Shown one piece after another: positions 34,874 through 43,730 of a DNA stretch of 64,000 nt; the stretch's first letter is position 1, and every line of letters begins with the position of its first letter. This stretch comes from an uncultured Lachnospiraceae bacterium (GTDB lineage Bacteria > Bacillota > Clostridia > Lachnospirales > Lachnospiraceae), in NCBI GenBank assembly GCA_902780385.1, contig CACZFF010000016.1, positions 30,880 through 94,879 on the forward strand, given 5' to 3'. Made by a program: the position numbers and the translations under genes. The notes under the pieces were generated by a model. It was not told where the DNA came from. It worked only from the letters and a program-made list of their open reading frames with translations, and ran no database searches.

Positions 34874-35590
34874 TTATGCCTGCAGGAGTTCACTGATGTA
34901 GACCTGCAGCTCATCGAAGCTTCCGTTGGGGTACCTGGAAATATCCTCACCGCTTTTGTTGATCAGGCAGTCCGTGAGAAGGAAGACCTTCATCCCCAGC
35001 TGTGCGGCCACCATATCCTCTCCCACATCGTTGCCGACCATGAGGCAGTCCTCTCCTTTCAGCCCTGTCCTTCGCAGTACTTCCCGGTAGTAATCAAGAT
35101 TGGGTTTGCACCAGCCGATATTTTCGTAAGTAGTAAAGAACTCAAACTCCTCCGGTTCCAGTCCTGTCCATCGGATGCGGGTCTGAGTTGCGACCGTTGG
35201 AAAGAGGGGGTTGGTTGCCAGCGTAGTACGAAGCCCCTTGTCCTTGATCCAGCGCACCGTTTCCGCCGCCTTTGGATTATATCCGCAGAACTGCTTCGCA
35301 TCCTGGAATTCATTTGCGTAGAATTCGTCGAAGATCCATTTATCCTTTTTGGCCTGCTCTCCGAAGGTCGCCACAAAATCCTCCCAGAAGGCATCCTCAT
35401 TTTTGCAGTGTCCATCATTTTTGACCATGTGCGCCACACCGTGCCAGATTGCCTTGACCAGCGATTTCAATTCATATCCGCAGGGCGCGGCTTTTGCTGC
35501 CAGCATTTTAAAATATCCGCTTGTGAACTCATCCATGTCCATGGGGAGCAGCGTTCCGTCCAGATCAAACATTACCATTTTTATTGACAT
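34874..35590 (-). CDS. HAD family hydrolase
   Basis: A 238-residue HAD phosphatase with motif I MFDLDGTLLPMD, a helical cap, motif II LATNP, and motifs III/IV CKPNLDYYREVL and GNDVGEDMVAAQLG. It resembles phosphoglycolate-phosphatase-like proteins; the substrate is unknown. GGAG lies before the ATG. It is a single-gene unit between the VanX-like and HxlR genes. Confidence 0.92.
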   Translation of the reverse strand: MSIKMVMFDLDGTLLPMDMDEFTSGYFKMLAAKAAPCGYELKSLVKAIWHGVAHMVKNDGHCKNEDAFWEDFVATFGEQAKKDKWIFDEFYANEFQDAKQFCGYNPKAAETVRWIKDKGLRTTLATNPLFPTVATQTRIRWTGLEPEEFEFFTTYENIGWCKPNLDYYREVLRRTGLKGEDCLMVGNDVGEDMVAAQLGMKVFLLTDCLINKSGEDISRYPNGSFDELQVYISELLQA

Positions 35591-35727
35591 AATAAACTCC
35601 TGTCAAATTAGTTGATAAAACCTTTATCTATCTTCCGTTTATCAAAATATCTTGAAATAACAGGTGCAATAGCAGGTGCAATAAATGCCGGGTATTACTC
35701 GAACGGCATTTCCCCTTTCTCATTTTC

Positions 35728-36078
35728 CTATTTTTTCATCTGCTCATCCGCCCACTGATAAACCGATTCCAGTGCAGGGATCAGGGTCCTGCCCCTCTCC
35801 GCAAGGGAGTACTCCACTGTCGGGGGAATCGTACTGTACTGCTTCCGGGTGATGAACCGGTCCTGCTCCAGTTCCCGAAGACATTTGGTCAGCATAGTCG
35901 CGGTGATACCTACGACCTTTCTCTCAAGTTCCTTGTAACGGAGCGTCTGATTTTCCGCATCCGCAATGTACCACAGGATCGGAAGCTTCCATTTCTGGCC
36001 GATCAGGTTCATTGCATACAGGATCGGACACTCTGTCTCATAGATATTCTCTTCTTTCGGCAGCGCTTTTACAGCCAT
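35728..36078 (-). CDS. HxlR family transcriptional regulator
   Basis: A 116-residue winged-helix regulator. CPILYAMNLIGQKWKLPILW is the HxlR N-terminal signature (with the conserved Cys), followed by LRYKELERKVVGITATMLTKCL (recognition helix) and PPTVEYSLAERG (wing). The family responds to electrophiles or oxidants. The ATG at 36078 with GGAGG six bases upstream is the start; a TTG just before it is also open. The divergent tautomerase gene 250 bases away is a plausible target, since HxlR regulators often control neighbouring detoxification genes. Confidence 0.92.
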   Translation of the reverse strand: MAVKALPKEENIYETECPILYAMNLIGQKWKLPILWYIADAENQTLRYKELERKVVGITATMLTKCLRELEQDRFITRKQYSTIPPTVEYSLAERGRTLIPALESVYQWADEQMKK

Positions 36079-36206
36079 CAAAAACCTCCGTGACTATCCA
36101 TTACTATATTTTTTATAGTGGCAAAGAATAATCTTGCTTCTTGTTTTTTCTTTTCTGCTCATTATAATTGGGCATACCTGATTTGTAAAGGTGTGGATGA
36201 GTCGCA

Positions 36207-36260
36207 GGGGACGGTTCTGATTGACTCATTGCGCGCAATGAGTCAATCAGAACCGTCCCC
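36207..36260. repeat. perfect 54-bp palindrome
   Basis: Two 27-base arms, beginning GGGGACGGTTCTGATTGACT, are exact reverse complements with no loop. It lies between the HxlR gene and the divergent tautomerase gene. The GGGGACGGTTCTG core recurs at 34014-34040. Confidence 0.95.
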
Positions 36261-36334
36261 GAAAACACTCAGATGAAAAATCAGAAAGTGGCCGATGATA
36301 TCCTTCACCAGTTGCAGGAATGGAGGTCTGCCTG

Positions 36335-36697
36335 ATGCCTTTTATCAAAGTAAAAACAAGCTGCCCCATTACTGAGAAACAGGAAGCCGCCATAAAGTCC
36401 CGCATTGGAAAAGCGATCGAACTTGTGCCCGGAAAGAGCGAAGCATATCTGCTTCTGGAATTTGAGGACAACTGCCGTCTCTGGCTTCGAGGACACAATG
36501 ATGAACCAATCGCCTACATCGAAGCAGCAGTCTTCGCGAGTGAATCCCACTGCGGTCATAACGCTTTAACATCTGAACTGACAAAAATATTCGAAGAAAT
36601 ACTGAATTTACAGAAGGACCATATATACATCAAATATGAAGACATCATTGCCTGGGGGGTACAGGGCATGTTAATTGACAGAAATCAATATTGGTGA
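36335..36697 (+). CDS. tautomerase superfamily (MIF-like) protein
   Basis: A 120-residue MIF-type tautomerase. The mature protein would start with the catalytic Pro1 (MPFIKVKTS); YLLLEFEDNCRLWLRG and IYIKYEDIIAWG fit the beta-alpha-beta fold. I chose the ATG at 36335 because GGAGG is eight bases before it and it exposes Pro1; an upstream ATG would add MEVCL and block it. The substrate is unknown; MIF-like proteins catalyse phenylpyruvate keto-enol tautomerisation in vitro. Confidence 0.88.
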   Translation: MPFIKVKTSCPITEKQEAAIKSRIGKAIELVPGKSEAYLLLEFEDNCRLWLRGHNDEPIAYIEAAVFASESHCGHNALTSELTKIFEEILNLQKDHIYIKYEDIIAWGVQGMLIDRNQYW

Positions 36698-36711
36698 TTC
36701 ATTCCCGTTTT

Positions 36712-36742
36712 TTTACCCTCCTGCAAAAATATGCATTATAAT
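36712..36742 (+). promoter_or_regulatory. possible promoter of the serine hydrolase gene
   Basis: TATAAT at 36737-36742 with a TTTACC-like -35 word at 36712 and a long 18-19-base spacer, 55 bases before the ATG. Confidence 0.35.
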
Positions 36743-36796
36743 ATGATGATATGATAATAACCGGCAATCATCTTTACAGGAGGTTCATATACAATC

Positions 36797-39082
36797 ATGT
36801 TCAAACGCTATCAAAGAGCTGTTTCCACAGCTCTGGTCTGTATCCTGCTATGCATGTCAGCTTCAGGATGTACAGGAAAAAATGTTAACCCTTCAGCCGA
36901 TCAGGCAGCTGATTCGCAAACCGGTCTGCAAACAAATCCTCAGTCAGATCTGCAAGCCGGGAATAAAGCGGAAAAGGGCGTGAAAGTCGCTGTTCAGGAA
37001 ATTCAGCCCTCAACAGGCCAGTCCGCAGCGGAGGGAGAAACCGGCATGGAAAATGCCTCAGAATACGATACAAAATCCGGTGCGGAGGCAGCCGGCCTGG
37101 GAAAAACATTCGCAGCGGAGGCGGCCGGCCTGGGAGAAACATCTGCAGCAGAGACGCAGCCGCCTGCAGCAAATGAGACAACAGAGGAACAGTGGCAGGG
37201 GAAAGTCACTTTCCCGGACTGGAAGGGATATACGGACGATACTCTCGCCATGAATCATATGTACAGCTTTTACGGCTATCACGGGCAGGGTTCGCTCCGC
37301 ATCTGTCCTGCCGCAAAAGTCACAGGATTCAACCTGTATGTCAACGATGTGCTTGTCGATACCTCAGAACTGACCGGTGGCAGACAATACGATCTGGACA
37401 TCTCCTCACTGACCATAGACGGAATGAACACCATCCAGATCTCGGAAATCGACCCCTATGATCTGGCTGAGGCCGTGACCGTCTGCGTTCCCTATCCGGA
37501 GATCCTGCCCGGCTCAGCACAAGACGAGGGCATCTCTGCCCAGGCGCTGGAAATGATCTCGGACCTGATCAGCACGGACATCAGCCACGGCTTCACCAGC
37601 GCCCAGCTGGCTGTCATCAAAAACGGCAGACTGGTCTATGAGAATGCCTGGGGAAAGACCAACTCCTATCTTCCTGACGGCAAGGTCAACGAATCCAGCC
37701 CGCAAGTGACGACAGACACGCTCTATGATCTGGCTTCCCTGACCAAGATGTTTTCCGTCAACTATGCACTGCAGAAACTTGTGACGGACGATCAGATCAG
37801 TCTGGACGCCAGGATCGTGGATTATCTGGGTAAAGGCTTTGCCGAGGACACGATTATCGTACCCAACGAAAAAGGGGAAACTCCGGAAGCGGATCTGGAC
37901 CAAATAAAGGAGTGGAAAGCGGAAGTGACGATCAGAGATCTGCTGCGTCACCAGGGCGGATTCCCCGCGGATCCCAAATACAGTGCACCCTACCTTTACA
38001 AAGATGAGCTGGAAGAAGGAGAAGACTACCCGGAAAACCTGCTTTTCGCGGGCAACACCCCCGGCGAAAAGACCAGAAAGGCAACGATCGACATGATCTG
38101 CAAAACTCCTCTCTGGTACGAGCCCGGAACAAAGACCGTCTATTCCGATGCGGACTACATGATCCTCGGCCTCGTGGTTGAACAGGTCACCGGGGAAGAC
38201 CTGAACTCCTGGCTCCGCAAGACCTTTTGGGAGCCTATGGGCCTGACACATATCACCTACAATACACTGAAAAACGGCTTTACCAAAGAAGACTGTGCAG
38301 CAACCGAGCTGAACGGAAACACCCGGGACAATCTGCTGGAATTCCCCGGCTACAGAACTTATACCCTGCAGGGAGAAGTCCATGACGAAAAGGCATTTTA
38401 CAGCATGGACGGGATATCCGGTCATGCCGGCCTGTTCGGCAACGCTTCTGATGTGGCGAAGCTTGCTTCCGTCATGTTCTGCGGAGGATACGGCAGTCAC
38501 CGCTTTTTCTCACAGAACGTGATCGATATCTTCACAGCCCCTAAGATGGAGAACGCCGCCAACTGGGCACTTGGCTGGTGGCGCCAGGGGGACGGCCAGA
38601 GAATATGGTATTTCGGCTCTCAGGCCGGCTCGGACACGATCGGACACCAGGGCTGGACCGGCACCCTGGTCATGGCAGATCCCCAGCGAAATCTGGTGAT
38701 CGCTTACCTGACCAATAAGATCAACAGCCGCGTCACAAATGTCAAAAAAAATGCCAACTCCTTTGACGGAGGCTGGTATACCTCTTCCACCCTGGGCTTC
38801 GTGCCCCAGATCCTCTCCATAGGAATGGATTCGGACGCAGACATCAGCGGACAGCTCCTGGACCTCTCAGCAGAAATGGCCCTGGACAGCCTTAAGCTGA
38901 TCCCGGAAGACCTGGATGCGAAAGCGCGGCAGGCCGGCAGGCATCCCGCCGTCAGGAACGCACAGAGCAAATTCGAACTGTTTGAACATATGGCCGGCAA
39001 GTGCGACGACCAGGCAGCTGTTGCCTCCCTCAGTGAAAGGCTCCGGACCGCCTTTGAGAAAGCACACATAGTGCTTCCGTAA
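36797..39082 (+). CDS. beta-lactamase-fold serine hydrolase lipoprotein
   Basis: A 761-residue secreted serine hydrolase of the class C beta-lactamase/PBP4* family. The lipobox SASGC follows the signal sequence. Residues about 30-135 are a low-complexity linker with a 12-residue duplication (EAAGLGKTFAA / EAAGLGETSAA). The catalytic SxxK is SLTK at about residue 313; YSDADYMILG supplies the tyrosine motif. The long region between 135 and 245 is beta-rich. It probably acts on peptidoglycan or D-amino-acid peptides, but esterase activity is possible. GGAGG lies 13 bases before the ATG. Confidence 0.9.
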   Translation: MFKRYQRAVSTALVCILLCMSASGCTGKNVNPSADQAADSQTGLQTNPQSDLQAGNKAEKGVKVAVQEIQPSTGQSAAEGETGMENASEYDTKSGAEAAGLGKTFAAEAAGLGETSAAETQPPAANETTEEQWQGKVTFPDWKGYTDDTLAMNHMYSFYGYHGQGSLRICPAAKVTGFNLYVNDVLVDTSELTGGRQYDLDISSLTIDGMNTIQISEIDPYDLAEAVTVCVPYPEILPGSAQDEGISAQALEMISDLISTDISHGFTSAQLAVIKNGRLVYENAWGKTNSYLPDGKVNESSPQVTTDTLYDLASLTKMFSVNYALQKLVTDDQISLDARIVDYLGKGFAEDTIIVPNEKGETPEADLDQIKEWKAEVTIRDLLRHQGGFPADPKYSAPYLYKDELEEGEDYPENLLFAGNTPGEKTRKATIDMICKTPLWYEPGTKTVYSDADYMILGLVVEQVTGEDLNSWLRKTFWEPMGLTHITYNTLKNGFTKEDCAATELNGNTRDNLLEFPGYRTYTLQGEVHDEKAFYSMDGISGHAGLFGNASDVAKLASVMFCGGYGSHRFFSQNVIDIFTAPKMENAANWALGWWRQGDGQRIWYFGSQAGSDTIGHQGWTGTLVMADPQRNLVIAYLTNKINSRVTNVKKNANSFDGGWYTSSTLGFVPQILSIGMDSDADISGQLLDLSAEMALDSLKLIPEDLDAKARQAGRHPAVRNAQSKFELFEHMAGKCDDQAAVASLSERLRTAFEKAHIVLP

Positions 39083-39267
39083 TTACTTCCATCAATTTCT
39101 CCCATCATTTCACATACCTCTTCCAGCAATGTCGAGAGGCGTCAAATACGACTATATCTCTTTTCACGCTTTTCATAAACGTTTTAATAATCCGGCTTCG
39201 GCCGGATTATTTTAATTATAAAGCTCCAAACTTCCAGGTGGGTGACCTCGGGATCAAGACTCTAAAA

Positions 39268-39860
39268 TGTCGCTTTACTCTTTCGTGGCATGCGTGACTT
39301 TTCTTTTTTTCGACGGCTCTGTCGCTTTATTTTTTCGCATCATGCGTGACCTTTTGCCCGACAAGGCCTCCGGTCGCTTCGCCCCCTCTGCTGCAGTAGT
39401 GATCTTTTACTATTTCGACATCTCTGTCGCTTCGCTTTTTCAAGACATGCGTGACCTTTTGTCCGCCAACGCCTCCGGTCGCTTTGCTCCCTCTGCCTTA
39501 GTAGTGATCTTTTACTTTTTTGACGTCCCCGTCGCTTCGCTTTTTCAAGACATGCGTGACCTTTTGCCCGAAACGGGCTCCGGTCGCTTTGCTCCCTCTG
39601 CCGCAGTAGTGATCTTTTACTATTTCGACGTCCCCGTGCCTTCATTTTTTCGCAGCATGCGTGACCTTTCTCTTTTTCGACGGCTCTGTCGCTTCACTTT
39701 TTCAAGGCATGCGTGACCTTTCTCTTTTTCGGCATCTCTGTCGCTTCGCTTTTTCAAGACATGCGTGACCTTTTGCCCGACAAGGCCTCCGGTCGCTTCG
39801 CCCCCTCTGCCACAGTAGTGATCTTTTTCTATTTCGACATCTCTGTCGCTTCGCTTTTTA
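39268..39860. repeat. 105-bp tandem array, copy 2, with shortened units
   Basis: Same unit as the array at 21.6 kb. Unit starts at about 39268, 39320, 39425, 39530, 39635, 39687, 39739 and 39844; three of the intervals are 52 instead of 105 bases because the middle of the unit is missing. A plus-strand frame stays open for most of it but has no ribosome site. Nothing else is seen in 39083-40224 apart from the hairpin at 39943. Confidence 0.93.
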
Positions 39861-39942
39861 ATGGTATGGTGCAGTCAAAAACCAGGGTTGTCTTAAAAGC
39901 GAAAAAAAATCAAACGATAGCCTCACTACAAGCATTTAAAAA

Positions 39943-39972
39943 GCGGGATGTCAGCATTTGCCGGCATCCCGC
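39943..39972. terminator. hairpin after array 2
   Basis: GCGGGATG and CATCCCGC form the outer stem, with further pairing inside, followed by CATGTTTTAAGGG. It corresponds to the hairpin after array 1. Confidence 0.6.
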
Positions 39973-40224
39973 ACCTCAAAAGTCATGTTTTAAGGGCTTT
40001 GATTAGCTAAATGAACTGACAGCTAACGCAACAGTCCTGTCTATGAAGGTATTCCATAAATATCATGGCACTTCAGGAAGTAAAATGTCTCCATTCTTGT
40101 TGACGATGATGTCACGGCTGCCTGAATTATTGCCTTGCTATTGCCTTGCGGTAAATCGGTTCTGTCTGAGGATCCCTGCCGGCTGCCCCAATACTGCCCC
40201 AATACTGTCCCAAAACTGTCCCCA

Positions 40225-40536
40225 TCAAAACACCCGCTGGACCAGGACCATGTAAATGATGGTGCCGCCCAGAATGCTGACCAGAGAATTCCGTCTCCAG
40301 ACCTGCAATGCGATGACACAGACGGTCGAAATCAGCTCCGGAAGGCCGAAAGGCGCTGCTGCAGGATTCACATCCTTCAGGCAGTAGATCACAAGCATTC
40401 CTATGATTGCCGGCGGCAGGACTCTTCCCAGATAAGCGATATAGGGGGGAGTTTCTTTTCGTATTGCCAGAAAGGGCAGAAAGCGCAGAAGGATGGTCAC
40501 AACTGCCATTACTGCAACCAGAACAGCCTCTCTCAT
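40225..40536 (-). CDS. azlD: branched-chain amino-acid exporter small subunit AzlD
   Basis: A 103-residue, very hydrophobic protein with four membrane segments (LVAVMAVVTILLRFLPF, VLPPAIIGMLVIYCL, LISTVCVIALQVW, LVSILGGTIIYMVLV). LRFLPFL and LPPAIIGMLVIY are typical of AzlD. Its ATG overlaps the azlC stop (ATGA), so both subunits are made together and export branched-chain or related amino acids. Confidence 0.92.
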   Translation of the reverse strand: MREAVLVAVMAVVTILLRFLPFLAIRKETPPYIAYLGRVLPPAIIGMLVIYCLKDVNPAAAPFGLPELISTVCVIALQVWRRNSLVSILGGTIIYMVLVQRVF

Positions 40537-41387
40537 ACTGCCTCCTTTCTGCCGCGAAGCAGCGTGAGTATCAGCGTAATCAGCAGCATAGCCGGGATCA
40601 GAAAACGTCCCGGGCCGAAAATAACCAGACAGACGAGTGTGCTCAAAAGTCCCGTCAAAGCGGGGATATGATCGTCTGAAGTCAGCCACTGCCCGGTAAA
40701 TGAAGCAATGAAGAGCGCCGTCATGGAAAACTCGATTCCTTCCGTGGAAAAAGGCAGAACTGTACCCAGCAGGCTCCCCAGTACACTCCCGCTCACCCAA
40801 TAGCTCTGATTGAAAGCAGTCACCAGAAGCCGGTAGAGATTGGGATCTGAGCCCTCCGGTGTTTTCCCGTCACAGAGAAGAGAATAGGTCTCATCTGTAA
40901 GGCCGAAGATCATATAAGGTTTGCCTTTTCCTGCATCCTTGTAGCGGTCCACCATGGAAATACTATAAAACAGGTGTCTGGCATTGACCATGAATGTCGT
41001 TACGGCCGTGGTGATGACCGAGGCTCCTCCCGAAAGGAGACTTACGCCGACATACTGCATAGATCCGGCATAGATAAAGAGGCTCATGGAAAAAGCCCAC
41101 AGGACCCCGTATCCCGCATTTCGCATCAGGATCCCGAATCCCATTCCGAGAACAACATAGCCTGCCATCACCGGCAGTGTGTTAAAAAACGCCTGTTTTA
41201 CTGTGTTTTGATGATTCTTTTGCTGGTTCTTTTGCTGATTCTTTTGCTGGTTCTTTTGCTGATTCTTTTGCTGATTCTTTTGCTGGTTCTTTTGCTGATT
41301 CTTTTGCTGGTTCTTTTGCTGGTTCTTTTGCTGGTTCTTTTGCTGGTTCTTTTGCTGGTTCTTTTGCTGATTCTTTTGCTGGTTCAT
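40533..41387 (-). CDS. azlC: branched-chain amino-acid exporter AzlC with NQQK-repeat N-terminus
   Basis: Large subunit of the AzlCD exporter. From about residue 60 it is normal: VKQAFFNTLPVMAGYVVLGM, GFGILMRNAGYGVLWAFSMS, NARHLFYSISMVDRYK and later membrane helices. Before that, about 14 copies of Asn-Gln-Gln-Lys form a hydrophilic extension not usual in AzlC. No alternative start is found between the repeats and the first helix, so the extension is probably translated. The ATG at 41387 lacks a close ribosome site; a GTG at 41399 is also possible. It would face the cytoplasm. Confidence 0.88.
   Translation of the reverse strand: MNQQKNQQKNQQKNQQKNQQKNQQKNQQKNQQKNQQKNQQKNQQKNQQKNQQKNQQKNHQNTVKQAFFNTLPVMAGYVVLGMGFGILMRNAGYGVLWAFSMSLFIYAGSMQYVGVSLLSGGASVITTAVTTFMVNARHLFYSISMVDRYKDAGKGKPYMIFGLTDETYSLLCDGKTPEGSDPNLYRLLVTAFNQSYWVSGSVLGSLLGTVLPFSTEGIEFSMTALFIASFTGQWLTSDDHIPALTGLLSTLVCLVIFGPGRFLIPAMLLITLILTLLRGRKEAV
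41218..41386 (-). repeat. 12-bp tandem repeats at the azlC 5' end
   Basis: About 14 units of AACCAGCAAAAG, with C/T variation in the Asn codon, encode NQQK repeats. The period of twelve keeps the frame when copies are gained or lost. Confidence 0.93.
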
Positions 41388-41531
41388 ATCAGTGAACACT
41401 ACCTCATTTTTACAAATAACTTATCTTCCTCGCATGCAGGACCGATACCCGGTTCCATTTCATATATAGCTGCCTTGATCCTTTTTTGCGGGCTCATTCA
41501 CTGCTTGTTTTCATAAGTGTGACGATGCGTC

Positions 41532-41885
41532 TCAAAGCATCTTCTCTGCCCATTCCTCTTCTTTGAAGCCGGTCAATACAAATCCGTCACCGACCACCAG
41601 GGGCCGCTTTACCAGCATACCATCCGTCGCCAGAAGCGCAAGCTGCTCATCCTCACTCATCAACGGCAGCTTTTTCGAGAGGCCCTTCTCGCGATAGGGA
41701 ATCCCGCTGGTATTGAAAAAGCGCTTGAGCGGAAGACCGCTCATGGCAAAGTATTTTCGCAAAGTCTCCTCGTCGGGATGATCTGCCTTGATATCAATAA
41801 CCTCATGCTCAATTCCCTTTTCATCCAGCCATTTCAGGGCTTTTTTGCAAGTAGAGCATCTGCTGTAGCAATAAACCTTCATCAT
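41532..41885 (-). CDS. ArsC/Spx family protein
   Basis: A 117-residue thioredoxin-fold protein of the arsenate reductase-like family. CSTCKKALKWLDEKG carries the CXXC-like motif, and LPLKRFFNTSGIPYRE and VKRPLVV follow as in the YffB/Spx group. No ars operon is near, so arsenate reduction is unlikely; redox or thiol-related function is more probable. The ATG at 41885 has AGGAGG six bases before it, which rules out the longer reading. Confidence 0.92.
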   Translation of the reverse strand: MMKVYCYSRCSTCKKALKWLDEKGIEHEVIDIKADHPDEETLRKYFAMSGLPLKRFFNTSGIPYREKGLSKKLPLMSEDEQLALLATDGMLVKRPLVVGDGFVLTGFKEEEWAEKML

Positions 41886-41933
41886 CTTCTTCCTCCTGCA
41901 TTGATACATTATCTGTTAGGGGATCAAAAACTT

Positions 41934-43607
41934 TTACTTTTGCAATAGTCCAAAGAAGAAACGTTTCAGCTTGTCGTCTGTGATCACATGAACGGGCTTG
42001 ATCTGATTAGGGGAAGCTCCGCCCATTACTTTAAAGTCCCTGTAAAGGGCATAGGTCTGGGGCTGGACGAACTTTACTTCCAGGGGAAGCATCGTCTTCT
42101 GCTGAATCTTTTTTCCATAGGATTCGTGGGCCTCGCACAGCCTGCGGTTGAGGATTTCTGAATAGCGGTCCCATGACTCAGGCCCGATCTCCCTGTCGCT
42201 TTCCATCAACACAACGTAATGGCCCGGGTCGGTCCCGGTATCCGCGTATACACTGTATTCGAGGATCATGGTGCCGGATTCCGCCTCCATGGCCTTGACC
42301 GCTGTATGCAGAGCGGTCTCCGTCACCTTTTCGCCGTACATGCTGATCAGCTGCTTTTTACGATAGGAAAAAATGATAATCGGGCACTTGTTGTGATAGC
42401 CGGTGACCCGGACCACATCTCCCAGGCGATAGCGATAGAAGCCGGAAAGATTGGTGATGATCAGTTCATACTCCCTGCCCGCCTCCAGCTGGTCCATGAG
42501 CAGGGGTGTATCCGGCATACCGTCCTCCATAGGAATGAACTCATAGAAGCCGCCGAATGGCAGCATCATATATTCGTGCGCTCCTTCGTGCAGCGGTGCC
42601 CCGATGACAGCCTCCGAGCAGACATATCCCAGGCAGTCCACGGCAATTTCAGACCCCATCGACGTGCGTATTTTGTCTATATACGGTGCAAAGGCAGCAG
42701 TGCCGACAGTGGCAATCCGCTTCATATCGGGCCAGAGGAGGGGAATAAAAGCGCCGTCAGCATTGTCTGACATGATATTCCGGATTTCCATTGCCCTCTC
42801 CGGATCGGGAGACAGCTTTGCTTCCAGCGTTTTCCGCAGCTGCGGATCTACGATAATCTCAGAGTTGATCGTCCCGGCTTCAATGTCGTCACACAGGATC
42901 CGCCAATGTCTGTGCAGATAGGTGATCATGTCATACATGGTCGACGAAAAGGTAGACATCATGTAGCTGAGATGCCGCTGGCGCAGCGCAAACAGCATTT
43001 TCACATGCCGCCGGTCAAACTCCGCTTCCGGATATATTAATTCCTCAGGCAGTGCATTATAAAAAGAACTGTCCCCGGCGCGGTTCAGTGTCTCGGAAAT
43101 AGCGCCATGGGGAACCCCGCAGGGAGTCCTGCCGATCCGGGATTCCATGAGATTGATCCCCATACAGGCCGGCATGCCCTCACCGGTGCTTCTCCTGCAG
43201 CTCTCCTCATACTGACCGAAGACCCGCTCAAACACCGTACCGAACAGGATATCAAGAGTCCGTCTGGTACATGGGATCATCTTTGAAGCACCTGTAGTGC
43301 CGGATGTATGAGCATAATACACAACCTCATCGGCTGTAATCAGGTTCTTCTGGCCGTATCTGAGCATTCTGTCGATGTAGGGCTCATAATCCTCATAAGA
43401 GGAAAACGGCACCTTTGCAGCATAATCGGCATAGGAATGAATCTCCCGAAAGCCATATTTCCGTCCGTATTCGGTATCCTGATTGTCCCGGATCAGGCGC
43501 ATCAGCAGTTCCTGGCTGATCTCGTTTCCGCGCCTGCTGCTTTCCGCCATGTGCTCCAGAGCCCGGATCCCTTCAGCTATATACCTTTGTATAACATCGT
43601 TGCTCAT
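41934..43607 (-). CDS. GH3 family acyl-adenylating enzyme
   Basis: A 557-residue member of the GH3 superfamily, known in plants for joining amino acids to auxin or jasmonate through an acyl-AMP. YYAHTSGTTGASKMIPCTRR is the nucleotide-binding loop; YEDYEPYIDRM and YRYRLGDVVRVTGYHNKCP are typical GH3 segments. In bacteria the substrates are mostly unknown. It follows the NRPS gene on the same strand after 72 bases, most of which are a duplication of the NRPS 3' end, so the two probably work in one pathway. Confidence 0.9.
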   Translation of the reverse strand: MSNDVIQRYIAEGIRALEHMAESSRRGNEISQELLMRLIRDNQDTEYGRKYGFREIHSYADYAAKVPFSSYEDYEPYIDRMLRYGQKNLITADEVVYYAHTSGTTGASKMIPCTRRTLDILFGTVFERVFGQYEESCRRSTGEGMPACMGINLMESRIGRTPCGVPHGAISETLNRAGDSSFYNALPEELIYPEAEFDRRHVKMLFALRQRHLSYMMSTFSSTMYDMITYLHRHWRILCDDIEAGTINSEIIVDPQLRKTLEAKLSPDPERAMEIRNIMSDNADGAFIPLLWPDMKRIATVGTAAFAPYIDKIRTSMGSEIAVDCLGYVCSEAVIGAPLHEGAHEYMMLPFGGFYEFIPMEDGMPDTPLLMDQLEAGREYELIITNLSGFYRYRLGDVVRVTGYHNKCPIIIFSYRKKQLISMYGEKVTETALHTAVKAMEAESGTMILEYSVYADTGTDPGHYVVLMESDREIGPESWDRYSEILNRRLCEAHESYGKKIQQKTMLPLEVKFVQPQTYALYRDFKVMGGASPNQIKPVHVITDDKLKRFFFGLLQK

Positions 43608-43612
43608 TTCAT

Positions 43613-43730
43613 CTCACCAGAAATCATTCACTCCACAGCTTCGCTACAGTATTCGTATTCTCTCCAGAGATCATCCTCATCATGGCTTTGCTCCAGTATT
43701 CGAATCCTCACTGGAAATCATCCACTCCAC
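43613..43730 (-). repeat. 47-bp tandem repeat spanning the NRPS stop codon
   Basis: Copy A 43684-43730 lies in the coding end, copy B 43637-43683 holds the stop and copy C 43613-43636 is partial. Shared words are ATACGAATACTG, GTGGAGTG and AATGATTTC. Confidence 0.85.

Noticed and set aside
41532-41885. Arsenate reductase of an ars operon
   Set aside because: No arsenite exporter or ArsR is near, and the sequence fits the broader Spx/YffB-like group.
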